13,276 nucleotides of DNA from Nitrospinales bacterium (GCA_023248615.1 JAHFEI010000026.1:1-13276); one strand, 5' to 3'. Counted from the first letter of the stretch, positions 1 through 6,734 are shown. Numbers and translations are program-made. Notes: generated from the sequence alone by a model not told the origin.

Positions 1-42
1 TATTGCTTCGCCTACATTCACTATCGTGGCTCGTTGTGCCAT
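1..42 (-). CDS. 5' end of an unidentified minus-strand gene (partial)
   Basis: Only the first 14 codons are present; the gene runs off the left edge. The readable start is MAQRATIVNVGEAI. I do not recognise the family from so short a piece. The start is well supported: ATG at 42-40 is preceded on the minus strand by a perfect AGGAGG (54-49) with a 6-nt spacer. The gene is divergent from holB and shares a 131-bp intergenic region with it. Its leader can form an 8-bp hairpin whose 3' arm lies directly against the start codon (separate entry). Function cannot be inferred. Confidence 0.6.
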   Translation of the reverse strand, partial: MAQRATIVNVGEAI

Positions 43-85
43 GGGGTACCTCCTTTATTCGTGGTTGTTTAATTGTTGGTACCCC
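43..85 (-). promoter_or_regulatory. Inverted repeat able to cover the ribosome-binding region of the left-edge gene
   Basis: The plus strand has ggggtacc at 43-50 and its exact reverse complement ggtacccc at 78-85, with a 27-nt spacer. In the minus-strand transcript this forms an 8-bp GC-rich stem. Its 3' arm covers the last two bases of the AGGAGG and all of the spacer up to the AUG, while the loop holds the rest of the SD. Such a hairpin could limit ribosome access or act as a regulator target. The pairing is seen in the sequence; the regulatory role is inferred. Each arm contains the palindrome GGTACC, so a DNA-level protein site is an alternative. Confidence 0.4.
49..54 (-). promoter_or_regulatory. 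Strong Shine-Dalgarno of the left-edge gene
   Basis: The minus strand reads AGGAGG here, 6 nt before the ATG at 42-40. This is the strongest ribosome-binding site seen in the window and fixes the start of the partial gene. Confidence 0.75.
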
Positions 86-116
86 CTTTTCTTCCATGAC
101 ACAAGATTTAATACAT

Positions 117-136
117 CACCGTGCGCGATAACGGTG
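117..136. promoter_or_regulatory. Perfect dyad in the divergent intergenic region (candidate operator)
   Basis: CACCGT (117-122) and ACGGTG (131-136) form an exact 6-bp inverted repeat with an 8-nt spacer. It ends directly before the expected -35 position of the proposed holB promoter and lies upstream of the divergent gene, a placement that suits an operator. No regulator family is recognisable from it, and a chance dyad of this length is possible. Confidence 0.3.
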
Positions 137-159
137 TTTCTCTGCCGCCAAATCCGGGC

Positions 160-165
160 TAGAAT
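160..165 (+). promoter_or_regulatory. Putative -10 hexamer for holB, suggesting a leaderless start
   Basis: TAGAAT lies exactly 8 nt before the holB ATG, and there is no SD between them. Transcription from such a -10 would begin at, or a base or two before, the ATG. The -35 is poor (TTTCTC at 137-142, 17-nt spacer). The same geometry occurs in front of cobA-hemD. Confidence 0.35.
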
Positions 166-173
166 AGTCCGCG

Positions 174-1175
174 ATGGAAATAAAGTTTGAGGATATCTGG
201 GGACAGTCCTCCGCGCTTTCCGTGCTTTCGCAGAATGTTTTGCGGGACAGGGTGGCATCGGCTTACCTGTTCAGCGGGCCTCGTGGCACCGGGAAAACAA
301 AGTCCGCCATGGTATTCGCCCAAGCCCTGCTTTGCCAGTCCGGGGCTGTAAGGCCGTGCGGAACCTGCCGCCCGTGCAAGATGTTCGGAGCCGACAACCA
401 CCCGGATTTTGTGGACATATCCCCGGATGGCGCGATGATAAAAATAGAGCAAATGCGCGGCCTTATGGACTCCCTTTCGCTGAAGTCTTATATGGGGGGG
501 CGGAAAGTTTGTGTGATGCATGATGCCGAGGCGATGAACCGGACTACGGCGAACGCCTTCCTGAAAACGCTGGAGGAGCCTCCGGGCGATACGGCGCTTA
601 TCCTTGTATCCTCGAACCATGCCGGGCTTTTGCCGACCATTATTTCCCGTTGCCGGGTCGTGAGGTTTGTTCCCATGGAGCCGATGGAACTGGCTCCGAT
701 GCTGGAAGAACGGTTGGGCCTAGGCAGGGACGAAGCGTTGCGGGCCGCCATGTTGGCGGAGGGATGCCCCGGAAATGCGTTGGGCGGGGGCGTGGAGAGC
801 GTACGGGCTGTGGACGACCAGGCAATAGGCCTTATGTCCCGTATAATGGTGATGGACACGGAAGAGGTTGTAAATTTTGCTTTGGAGTGGAAAAACAGGC
901 GCGCCGACCTGCCGGTATTGCTGGAGAGGATATCGGAGATATTGCGTATGGGGCAGGGCCGTATTTTAGGCCTTTCATCTGGTACAATGCCCGGAGCGAT
1001 GGAAACGCACGGCGAGATACCTGGTGAGAGGATAATGGAGTGCTACGACCTCCTGCTGGAGGCGCGGCCCGCGCTGAGGTTCAACCCGAACGTCCAGCTT
1101 TTCCTGGAGGCGCTTATTTTTAACATGCAATCAGTTTTGGAAAAAGGATACCCAATTGGAACGCCAACTTATTGA
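174..1175 (+). CDS. holB: DNA polymerase III subunit delta'
   Basis: This is the delta' subunit of the bacterial clamp loader, which with gamma/tau and delta loads the sliding clamp on primed DNA. The 333-residue protein is normal in length. The N-terminal AAA+ domain shows a P-loop (GPRGTGKT, residues 35-42) and a four-Cys zinc module (C54, C62, C65, C68). It also has the Walker-B region (about 111-121), LEEPP (133-137) and the SRC motif (158-160) that supplies an arginine finger to the neighbouring subunit. An intact P-loop is not universal in delta' (E. coli delta' lacks a functional one), so ATP binding is possible here. The rest matches the helical collar domain. The ATG at 174 has no SD and may be leaderless. 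It heads the gene string; its end overlaps ricT by 20 bp. Confidence 0.93.
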   Translation: MEIKFEDIWGQSSALSVLSQNVLRDRVASAYLFSGPRGTGKTKSAMVFAQALLCQSGAVRPCGTCRPCKMFGADNHPDFVDISPDGAMIKIEQMRGLMDSLSLKSYMGGRKVCVMHDAEAMNRTTANAFLKTLEEPPGDTALILVSSNHAGLLPTIISRCRVVRFVPMEPMELAPMLEERLGLGRDEALRAAMLAEGCPGNALGGGVESVRAVDDQAIGLMSRIMVMDTEEVVNFALEWKNRRADLPVLLERISEILRMGQGRILGLSSGTMPGAMETHGEIPGERIMECYDLLLEARPALRFNPNVQLFLEALIFNMQSVLEKGYPIGTPTY

Positions 1176-2172
1176 GAATGATTTTACAGTATCTGTCCGG
1201 TTTCGCCACAATGCGCGGGCCGCAGAATTCCGTTGCAACCATCTGGAGCTTAAGGTGGGGGATTATTGCGTAGTGGACAGCGAGCGTGGAGCCGCCATAG
1301 GCGTAGTGGAGCGCGGCAGGATGAAAGCGGCGGGGCGTTCCTGCTGCCATCCGCTTAAGAATGTAATCCGTAAGGCGACGCCGCTTGACCTGGAAGTGGA
1401 CAAGCGTAACGCGGAAAAGGAAAAAAAGATGTTCAGCCAAGCGCGGCATAAAATAAATGCGGCGGAATTGCGGATGAAGCTCAGCCAGGTGGAGGTGACG
1501 TTCGACGAGAAACGGGCGATTATATATTTCACCTCGGAAGACCGGGTGGATTTCAGGGATATAGTAAAAAGCCTGGCGTCCGAGATGGATGTCCGGATAG
1601 AGATGCGCCAGGTAGGTGTGCGCGATGAGGCCAAGATATTGGGAGGCTCAGGCATCTGCGGTTTCAAGCTGTGTTGCTCCTCGTTCCTCTCGGACTTTAT
1701 GCCGGTCTCGATACGGATGGCGAAAGACCAAAACCTTTCGCTGAACCCCACAAAGATATCGGGTGTGTGCGGCAGGTTGATGTGTTGCCTGATGTACGAG
1801 CAGGATTTCTACAAGGAAATGCAAAAAACGGTGCCACGCACCGGTAGGACAGTGATAACCCCGGAAGGGCGGGGGAAGGTGATGGTGGCCGATTTCCTGC
1901 GTTCCCGCGTAACGGTAAACCTTGAGGCCGAGAAGGGGATAATGACTTTTGAAGCCGCCGATGTGCAGCTTGCAAACCCCCCGCAGGTGCAGGGCAAGCC
2001 AAAACAAAAACAGTGGGACAACAACCAGCAACGTCCGCAACGGCAGAATGATGGCGGCGGACAGCAACGCCCGCAACGGCAGGAAAACGCTCCTGCCCCT
2101 ATCCCTGCGGCAAGTATCCCGGAAAACCGCAAAGAGGGAAATGGCCCGGAGGATGCGCCAGCGCCCGAGTAG
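1156..2172 (+). CDS. ricT: PSP1-domain (RicT/YaaT-type) Fe-S protein
   Basis: The protein belongs to the PSP1 family, whose best-studied member is Bacillus subtilis RicT (YaaT). There RicT works with RicA and RicF as a [4Fe-4S] complex that affects RNase Y-dependent mRNA processing. The diagnostic core is intact: ICGFKLCC (residues 167-174), PVSIRMAKDQNLSLNPTKIS (183-202) and VCGRLMCC (204-211). This gives C168, C173, C174, C205, C210 and C211 as likely cluster ligands; C63 and C64 form a further pair. After about residue 275 comes a polar, Gln/Pro/Arg-rich tail with QQRPQRQ twice, probably disordered. The start is TTG 1156 with AAGGA seven bases upstream, inside holB. The holB-ricT-metG order is common in bacteria. 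No RicA or RicF is visible, so partner and role in this organism are unknown. Confidence 0.88.
   Translation: MERQLIENDFTVSVRFRHNARAAEFRCNHLELKVGDYCVVDSERGAAIGVVERGRMKAAGRSCCHPLKNVIRKATPLDLEVDKRNAEKEKKMFSQARHKINAAELRMKLSQVEVTFDEKRAIIYFTSEDRVDFRDIVKSLASEMDVRIEMRQVGVRDEAKILGGSGICGFKLCCSSFLSDFMPVSIRMAKDQNLSLNPTKISGVCGRLMCCLMYEQDFYKEMQKTVPRTGRTVITPEGRGKVMVADFLRSRVTVNLEAEKGIMTFEAADVQLANPPQVQGKPKQKQWDNNQQRPQRQNDGGGQQRPQRQENAPAPIPAASIPENRKEGNGPEDAPAPE
2026..2082 (+). repeat. Two copies of a 21-bp direct repeat in the ricT tail
   Basis: CAGCAACG-Y-CCGCAACGGCAG occurs at 2026-2046 and 2062-2082, a 36-bp period, with one T/C difference. It encodes QQRPQRQ twice, separated by the short spacer NDGGG. 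This looks like a recent in-frame tandem duplication lengthening the disordered tail. Confidence 0.8.
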
Positions 2173-2196
2173 GGTGCGGCCCGTCCGAACCTGAAG

Positions 2197-4116
2197 ATGA
2201 AAAAATTTTACGTCACCACTCCCATATATTACGTCAACGATGTTCCGCATCTGGGACATGCCTATACCACCGTTGCCGCCGATGTGCTGGCGCGTTACTA
2301 TCGCAGGGCAGGCTACGACGTGTTTTTCCGCACCGGAACCGATGAGCATGGGCAAAAGGCCGACCAGGCGGCCAAGAAGGCGGGAGAGCCTATAGAAAAG
2401 TTTGTGGAACGCCACGCGATGGTCTTCAAGGAACTTTGGAAAAAGTTGAATATCAGCTTTGACGATTTTATCCGCACTTCCGAGGAACGCCATAAAGCGT
2501 TTGTGCGAGAAAACCTGAACGCGCTAAAAGACAAGAAGCTTATCTACGCCGCCGACTACGAAGGCTGGTATTGCGTGCCGGACGAGCGGTTCTGGATGGA
2601 AAAGGATTTGAAGGACGGAAACTGCCCGGACTGTGGCCGCAAGGTAGACCAGATAAAGGAAAAGAACTATTTCTTCAAGATGGGGCAGTACCAGAAACAG
2701 TTGGTCGGCCATATCAGGGTGAACGGCAATTTCATCCTGCCCCAAAGCCGCCGCAACGAGGTTCTTGGCTTTCTGGAAAAACCGCTGGGAGACCTGTGCA
2801 TATCCCGCCCAAAATCGCGCCTGCCTTGGGGCATTGAGCTTCCATTCGACAAAGATTATGTGGCGTACGTCTGGTTCGATGCGTTGCTGAACTATGCAAC
2901 GGGCGACCTCCATGCCGGCGGGGATAAAACAAAATTCATCCCCTGTTGGCCCGCCGACCTGCATCTTGTCGGCAAGGACATACTTACTACCCATTCGGTA
3001 TATTGGACAACCATGCTGATGGCGCTGGATCAGCCGTTGCCGGAAAAGATTTTCGCCCACGGGTGGTGGACGGTGGACGGCAAGAAGATGTCCAAATCGC
3101 TCGGCAACGTGGTGGAGCCGGGCAAGGCGGCGGATGTGGTGGGCGTAGACCAGTTCCGCTATTTCATCATGCGCGAGGTGCCGTTCGGGCTGGACGGCGA
3201 TTTTACGGTGGACGCGCTCATAAGCCGGATAAACGTGGATTTGGCGAACAACCTGGGCAACCTCGTTTCGCGTGTGCTGACGATGCTGGAAAAATACAGG
3301 GATTCGCAAGTGCCACAACGGAAGAGCGTAACGGATGATGAGGATGTTGAAACGGAAAATGCCTTGGAAGCCGTTGCAAGGGAGGCGGTGGATAGATATA
3401 AACGCAATCTTGAACAGCTTGAGTTTAGCCAAGCGCTTTCAAAAATGATCGTCCTGTGCGACACGGCGAATGTTCATATTGTTCAAAGTGCGCCGTGGGA
3501 ATTGGCGAAAAACCCGGCGGATGCGGCGAAGCTGGATAATGTACTGTATGATTGTGCGGAGATGGTGCGTATTATCGGGGTCATGCTGGAGCCGTTCATG
3601 CCGGAGACTGCCGAAAAATTGAAACGGATGCTTGGGCTGGACAGTTTTGGGGAGCCGAAATGGGGCGAACTGGAAGGCGGCGAGAAGATAGTCGCGGGCG
3701 AAGCGCTGTTCCCGAGACTGGACGACAAGGGAATGGCTAAAATCAGGGAGACACTCGCCCCCGCCGTGCCAAAAGATGCCGTAGCCGAAGGCGGACAGAT
3801 AACGATGGATGACTTCATGAAAGTGGATTTACGCACCGGCGTGGTGCTGTCCGCCGAGCCGGTGCCGAAATCCAGGAAGCTCCTGAAACTGTTGGTGGAC
3901 ATCGGAACCGAGAAGCGGCAGGTGGTCGCCGGTATCGCGGAATCTTACCAGCCCGAAGTTTTGATAGGAAAACAGGTGCTGGTTGTGGCAAACTTAAAAC
4001 CTGCAAAGCTTATGGGAGTCGAATCACACGGCATGTTGCTTGCCGCCAATGATGAAGGCAGGCTGGTGCTTGCCGGGACATGGGAGCATGTTAAAGGGGG
4101 ATTGAAAGTAAAATGA
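2197..4116 (+). CDS. metG: Methionyl-tRNA synthetase with C-terminal tRNA-binding domain
   Basis: Class I synthetase that charges tRNA-Met (initiator and elongator) in the cytoplasm. The 639-residue protein has the HIGH-type motif HLGH (18-21) in the Rossmann fold, a connective insert, KMSKS (297-301), an anticodon-binding helical domain, and a C-terminal EMAP/Trbp111-type OB domain (about 535-639). Such a C-terminal domain often mediates dimerisation and tRNA affinity. In the zinc-knuckle region C126, C143 and C146 are present, but the position where related enzymes have the second Cys of the first CxxC is Asp (D129, codon GAC at 2581). The start at ATG 2197 lies 24 bp after ricT with only a weak GAAG upstream. 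The stop overlaps the next start as ATGA. The identification is secure; the effect of D129 on zinc binding is open. Confidence 0.96.
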   Translation: MKKFYVTTPIYYVNDVPHLGHAYTTVAADVLARYYRRAGYDVFFRTGTDEHGQKADQAAKKAGEPIEKFVERHAMVFKELWKKLNISFDDFIRTSEERHKAFVRENLNALKDKKLIYAADYEGWYCVPDERFWMEKDLKDGNCPDCGRKVDQIKEKNYFFKMGQYQKQLVGHIRVNGNFILPQSRRNEVLGFLEKPLGDLCISRPKSRLPWGIELPFDKDYVAYVWFDALLNYATGDLHAGGDKTKFIPCWPADLHLVGKDILTTHSVYWTTMLMALDQPLPEKIFAHGWWTVDGKKMSKSLGNVVEPGKAADVVGVDQFRYFIMREVPFGLDGDFTVDALISRINVDLANNLGNLVSRVLTMLEKYRDSQVPQRKSVTDDEDVETENALEAVAREAVDRYKRNLEQLEFSQALSKMIVLCDTANVHIVQSAPWELAKNPADAAKLDNVLYDCAEMVRIIGVMLEPFMPETAEKLKRMLGLDSFGEPKWGELEGGEKIVAGEALFPRLDDKGMAKIRETLAPAVPKDAVAEGGQITMDDFMKVDLRTGVVLSAEPVPKSRKLLKLLVDIGTEKRQVVAGIAESYQPEVLIGKQVLVVANLKPAKLMGVESHGMLLAANDEGRLVLAGTWEHVKGGLKVK

Positions 4117-4637
4117 AAACAGCCCGAATATTTGCCGCTCTTTTTGTACTGCTTGTTTCTGCCACTGCGTGGGCCGAAGAAGCCATGATAAACAACAAGG
4201 AGGCCAAGATTCGTAACGGCCCAGGCACGAATTACACCGTGCTTTGGAAGCCGCGCATGTACACCCCGCTGGAAGTGCTGGCAAAACACGGCGATTGGTG
4301 TGCCGTTCGCGATGTCGAAGGGGATGTGGGTTGGATACACGACAGCGTGCTGGCAAAAGAGCCTGCCGCCATCGTTACCGACGCCATGCTGAATGTCCAC
4401 GAGTCCGCCGACTCCAATTCCAGGATTCTCTACCAGGCGCCGAAGGGCTACACGCTAAAGGCGCTGGAGGATAAGGGGGGATGGCTGAAGGTGGTAGACC
4501 CGGATGGCGAATCCGGCTGGATTTCCAAAAAAGGGATATGGACCGGCACTACCGAAGCCCAAGCCAAGGAAACGAAAGGTTCGGAATCGAAAAAAGGCGA
4601 ATCGAAAAAAGAGCACAAAAAAGGCAAGAAGAAATAA
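4113..4637 (+). CDS. Secreted protein with two bacterial SH3 domains
   Basis: The 174-residue protein has a typical Sec signal peptide: Lys/Arg start, hydrophobic core, likely cleavage after AWA (residues 19-21). Two bacterial SH3 repeats follow (about 25-82 and 87-142). Each carries the usual IRNGPG / LNVHES-type opening, a middle W-C/W-L strand and a closing GWI (GWIHDSVL at 73-80, GWISKKG at 135-141). Such domains usually bind peptidoglycan or peptides in the periplasm. The last ~25 residues are Lys/Glu-rich (ESKKG, ESKKE) and end in GKKK, suggesting contact with an acidic polymer. The start overlaps the metG stop by four bases (ATGA), so translation is probably coupled. No catalytic domain is present, and the precise role is unknown. 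Confidence 0.8.
   Translation: MKTARIFAALFVLLVSATAWAEEAMINNKEAKIRNGPGTNYTVLWKPRMYTPLEVLAKHGDWCAVRDVEGDVGWIHDSVLAKEPAAIVTDAMLNVHESADSNSRILYQAPKGYTLKALEDKGGWLKVVDPDGESGWISKKGIWTGTTEAQAKETKGSESKKGESKKEHKKGKKK
4584..4611 (+). repeat. 13-bp direct repeat encoding the Lys-rich tail
   Basis: GAATCGAAAAAAG occurs at 4584-4596 and 4599-4611, a 15-bp period, encoding ESKKG then ESKKE. The A6 tracts are prone to replication slippage and may explain variation in tail length. Confidence 0.75.
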
Positions 4638-4669
4638 TGGCCCGTGGCGGAGCGTCCATCCCGGCCTGA
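4637..4669 (+). other. Ten-codon mini-ORF between the SH3 gene and the glycosyltransferase
   Basis: An ATG overlapping the SH3 stop (TAATG) opens MARGGASIPA and stops at TGA 4667-4669, nine bases before the TTG start of the next gene. It could be a chance frame or a coupling leader that carries ribosomes across the gap. An inverted repeat, GGAGCG (4649-4654) with CGCTCC (4671-4676), spans its end. There is no direct evidence of translation. Confidence 0.2.
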
Positions 4670-4676
4670 GCGCTCC
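4649..4676 (+). promoter_or_regulatory. Inverted repeat just before the GT39 start
   Basis: GGAGCG (4649-4654) pairs exactly with CGCTCC (4671-4676) across a 16-nt loop. The stem ends two bases before the TTG 4679. No T-run follows, so it is not an intrinsic terminator; a role in translation initiation is possible but unproven. Confidence 0.25.
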
Positions 4677-4678
4677 CG

Positions 4679-6187
4679 TTGGCTAAACTACCGGCATTTG
4701 TGGGGAAAAGCGGAAAACTAACTTGGCTACTGTTGGCGCTTGCCCTTTTGCGCTTTGCGGTAGGCGGCTCCTTTGAACTTGCCTTGGATGAGGGGTATTA
4801 CTGGCTTTGGTCTAGGCACCTAAGCCTTAGTTATTACGACCACCCGCCGATGGTTGCCGTGATAATAGCCATCACCACACTGGCGGGTAGTTCGGAAATG
4901 TTTGTCCGGCTTGGCTCGGTTCTAGGCTCCGTAATCAGTTCCATTCTTATTTACCGCCTTGCCGCCAGGTTGTTTGATGAAAGGGCCGGATGGCACTCGG
5001 TATGGATTGCCAACATCACCCTGATTTTTTCCGTTGGTTCGCTCATCGTATCGCCGGATACGCCCCTTATCCCGTTTTACATTGCCGCCATGTTGCTTTT
5101 CCTTGATGCGGCTGGTAGCGGCGATGGCCCCAATGCGGCGTCCAAATGGCTGGCGACGGGGGTTGCCGTAGGTCTTGCCATGCTGAGCAAATACACTGCG
5201 GTTTTCTTTTTTCCGGGTGCGTTCCTTTTCCTGCTCCTTTCCGGTGAAAAGCGCAAATGGTTTTTCCGTCCGCATCCTTACTTGGCGGCGGTTGTCGCCG
5301 CGCTTGTATTCAGCCCGGTGATAATCTGGAACTGGCAGCACAACTGGCTTTCCTTCTCGTTCCAGGCGGGGCACGGGCTTTCGGCGCTGGAAGGGAATCC
5401 GGTGGGGCGGTTTTTGGGTTTCATCGGATTCCAGGCTGTTCTTTACTCAATAGGTATTTTCTTTTTCCTCGTTGTAGGCGCGGCGGAGTTGGTGCGCCGC
5501 TCGTTCTCGGCGGATACCGCGCCGCATCTCAGGGAATCGAGCCTGTTCCTGCTATCGTTTGCCGCCCCGACACTTTTATTCTTCAGTTTCAATTCGCTAC
5601 GCGCCACGGTGGAGGGGAACTGGCCCGTCCTTGGCTTTATCCCTCTTATGGTCCAGGCGGGCGGCATGGTGGATGGGTGGCTCGCCTCGAAACGGACGCG
5701 TGGCGCATTCCTTGCCTCTTTCTGGCTGGCCGTTTTGCTGTTCGCATTTCTCCATGTGCAGGTGGTCGACCCGGTGATACCGCATCCCAAGCGGTTTGAG
5801 ATATCCCGCAGGATTTATGGCTGGCAAAAGCTGGGAACCGAAATAGACGCGGAGAGGCGCTCCTTCCCCGCCGCATTCCTGGTAGCGGACAGGTTCCAAA
5901 CCGGGACGCTGATGACCTATTACACCAGCCCGAACATTCCGGCCTACCAGGTCGGAAGCGATAACCTGCGGCGATATACGTTCCTGCCGCCGGTGGATAC
6001 ATACAAGGGGAGCAACGCGCTGTACATGGCGGAAGAGTCGCGGGACGAATCGGCACGGCTGGCGGCGCGGTTCGACAAGGTGGAGAAGGCGCGTACAATC
6101 GAGATAACAAGAAAAGGGGAACTCATCCGCCGTTTCGTGTTGTACAGGTGCTACAATTACTGTGGCGGATTGGATATTGACGGATGA
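4679..6187 (+). CDS. GT39 (ArnT/PMT-type) membrane glycosyltransferase
   Basis: A 502-residue integral membrane protein resembling the GT-C family GT39, which moves a sugar or mannose from a polyprenyl-phosphate carrier to a lipid or protein on the outer face of the membrane. The N-terminal loop after the first helix has the family signature: acidic D37-E38 in LDEGYYW and DHPP at 54-57. SPDTPL (about 123-128) follows later. About 11-12 hydrophobic segments fill residues 14-365, and a soluble domain of ~135 residues ends the protein. The start is taken as TTG 4679, because an in-frame stop lies at 4667-4669; GTG 4700 is an alternative, and neither has a convincing SD. Donor and acceptor are unknown. 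The 3' end overlaps aroK. Confidence 0.82.
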   Translation: MAKLPAFVGKSGKLTWLLLALALLRFAVGGSFELALDEGYYWLWSRHLSLSYYDHPPMVAVIIAITTLAGSSEMFVRLGSVLGSVISSILIYRLAARLFDERAGWHSVWIANITLIFSVGSLIVSPDTPLIPFYIAAMLLFLDAAGSGDGPNAASKWLATGVAVGLAMLSKYTAVFFFPGAFLFLLLSGEKRKWFFRPHPYLAAVVAALVFSPVIIWNWQHNWLSFSFQAGHGLSALEGNPVGRFLGFIGFQAVLYSIGIFFFLVVGAAELVRRSFSADTAPHLRESSLFLLSFAAPTLLFFSFNSLRATVEGNWPVLGFIPLMVQAGGMVDGWLASKRTRGAFLASFWLAVLLFAFLHVQVVDPVIPHPKRFEISRRIYGWQKLGTEIDAERRSFPAAFLVADRFQTGTLMTYYTSPNIPAYQVGSDNLRRYTFLPPVDTYKGSNALYMAEESRDESARLAARFDKVEKARTIEITRKGELIRRFVLYRCYNYCGGLDIDG

Positions 6188-6734
6188 AATTAAAGATACC
6201 TTTCAAAACGTGGTTCTTGTGGGCTTCAAGGGGAGCGGCAAGAGCAGGATAGGAAAGTTGCTGGCAAAAATGGCTGGCTACAAGTACATGGATATTGATA
6301 CCCTCATTGAAGACGAGTGCCGGGGAAAGGGCGCACGGATTTCCGTACGCGCAATCTACAAAAAGTTTGGGCGCGACCGGTTCCTGGAGTTGGAAGCCAA
6401 GGCGCTGAAGAAGGCCGCCTTGGCGAAGGGCGCGGTGATATCGCTAGGCGGAGGTTCTCCGATGAACGAAAAGTTTGACAGGAAGGCTTTCAGAGATGCG
6501 GCGTTTGTGCATCTTGACGTCCGACCCTCCACGCTTTACGCAAGGATTGTGCGCAAAGGGATACCACCGTTTTTCGATAAAAAATCGCCTAAGAAAAGTT
6601 TCACCGCGCTCTACGCCGTGCGGGCGCCAGTGTATGCTCGTATAGCCGACATTACGGTGGATAATACGGAAAGGACGCCCGCGCATACATGCCGGGAGAT
6701 ATTGACCGGACTTGGAGGGAAATCGGATGGGTAA
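6162..6734 (+). CDS. aroK: Shikimate kinase
   Basis: Phosphorylates shikimate at the 3-hydroxyl with ATP, the fifth step of chorismate synthesis. Seen in the 190-residue frame: P-loop GFKGSGKS (21-28), DID (44-46) matching the Mg/shikimate Asp region, FGRDRFLELE (69-78) with the substrate-binding Arg, GGG (96-98), and RAPVYARIAD (154-163). The lid between about 131 and 148 reads RKGIPPFF and is rich in Lys, without the RPLL found in E. coli-type enzymes. I believe similar lids occur in other bacterial shikimate kinases, but this is from memory. The start is uncertain: GTG 6162 overlaps the previous gene by 26 bp; TTG 6177 has a nearer purine-rich GGCGGA. Next to aroC, as expected for the pathway. 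Confidence 0.88.
   Translation: MADWILTDEIKDTFQNVVLVGFKGSGKSRIGKLLAKMAGYKYMDIDTLIEDECRGKGARISVRAIYKKFGRDRFLELEAKALKKAALAKGAVISLGGGSPMNEKFDRKAFRDAAFVHLDVRPSTLYARIVRKGIPPFFDKKSPKKSFTALYAVRAPVYARIADITVDNTERTPAHTCREILTGLGGKSDG
6714..6719 (+). promoter_or_regulatory. Shine-Dalgarno deciding the aroC start
   Basis: GGAGGG lies 7 nt before ATG 6727. This favours the ATG over the in-frame TTG at 6712, which would add five residues before the conserved MGNTFG opening. Confidence 0.75.

Noticed and set aside
1648..2493. A 281-codon open frame on the minus strand across the ricT/metG junction
   Set aside because: It is antisense to two well-supported genes, crosses their boundary, and its translation shows no known motif.
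2524..3432. A 302-codon open frame on the minus strand inside metG
   Set aside because: Antisense shadow of the conserved MetRS core; no known motif.
4584..4611. AAAAAAG tracts as programmed -1 frameshift sites in the SH3 gene tail
   Set aside because: The zero frame reads AAA AAA G, not A AAA AAG, so it is not the canonical slippery phase. There is no obvious stimulatory structure, and the gene ends sensibly in frame.
6712..6726. TTG 6712 as the aroC start
   Set aside because: GGAGGG is placed exactly for ATG 6727, and the family begins with MGNTFG.
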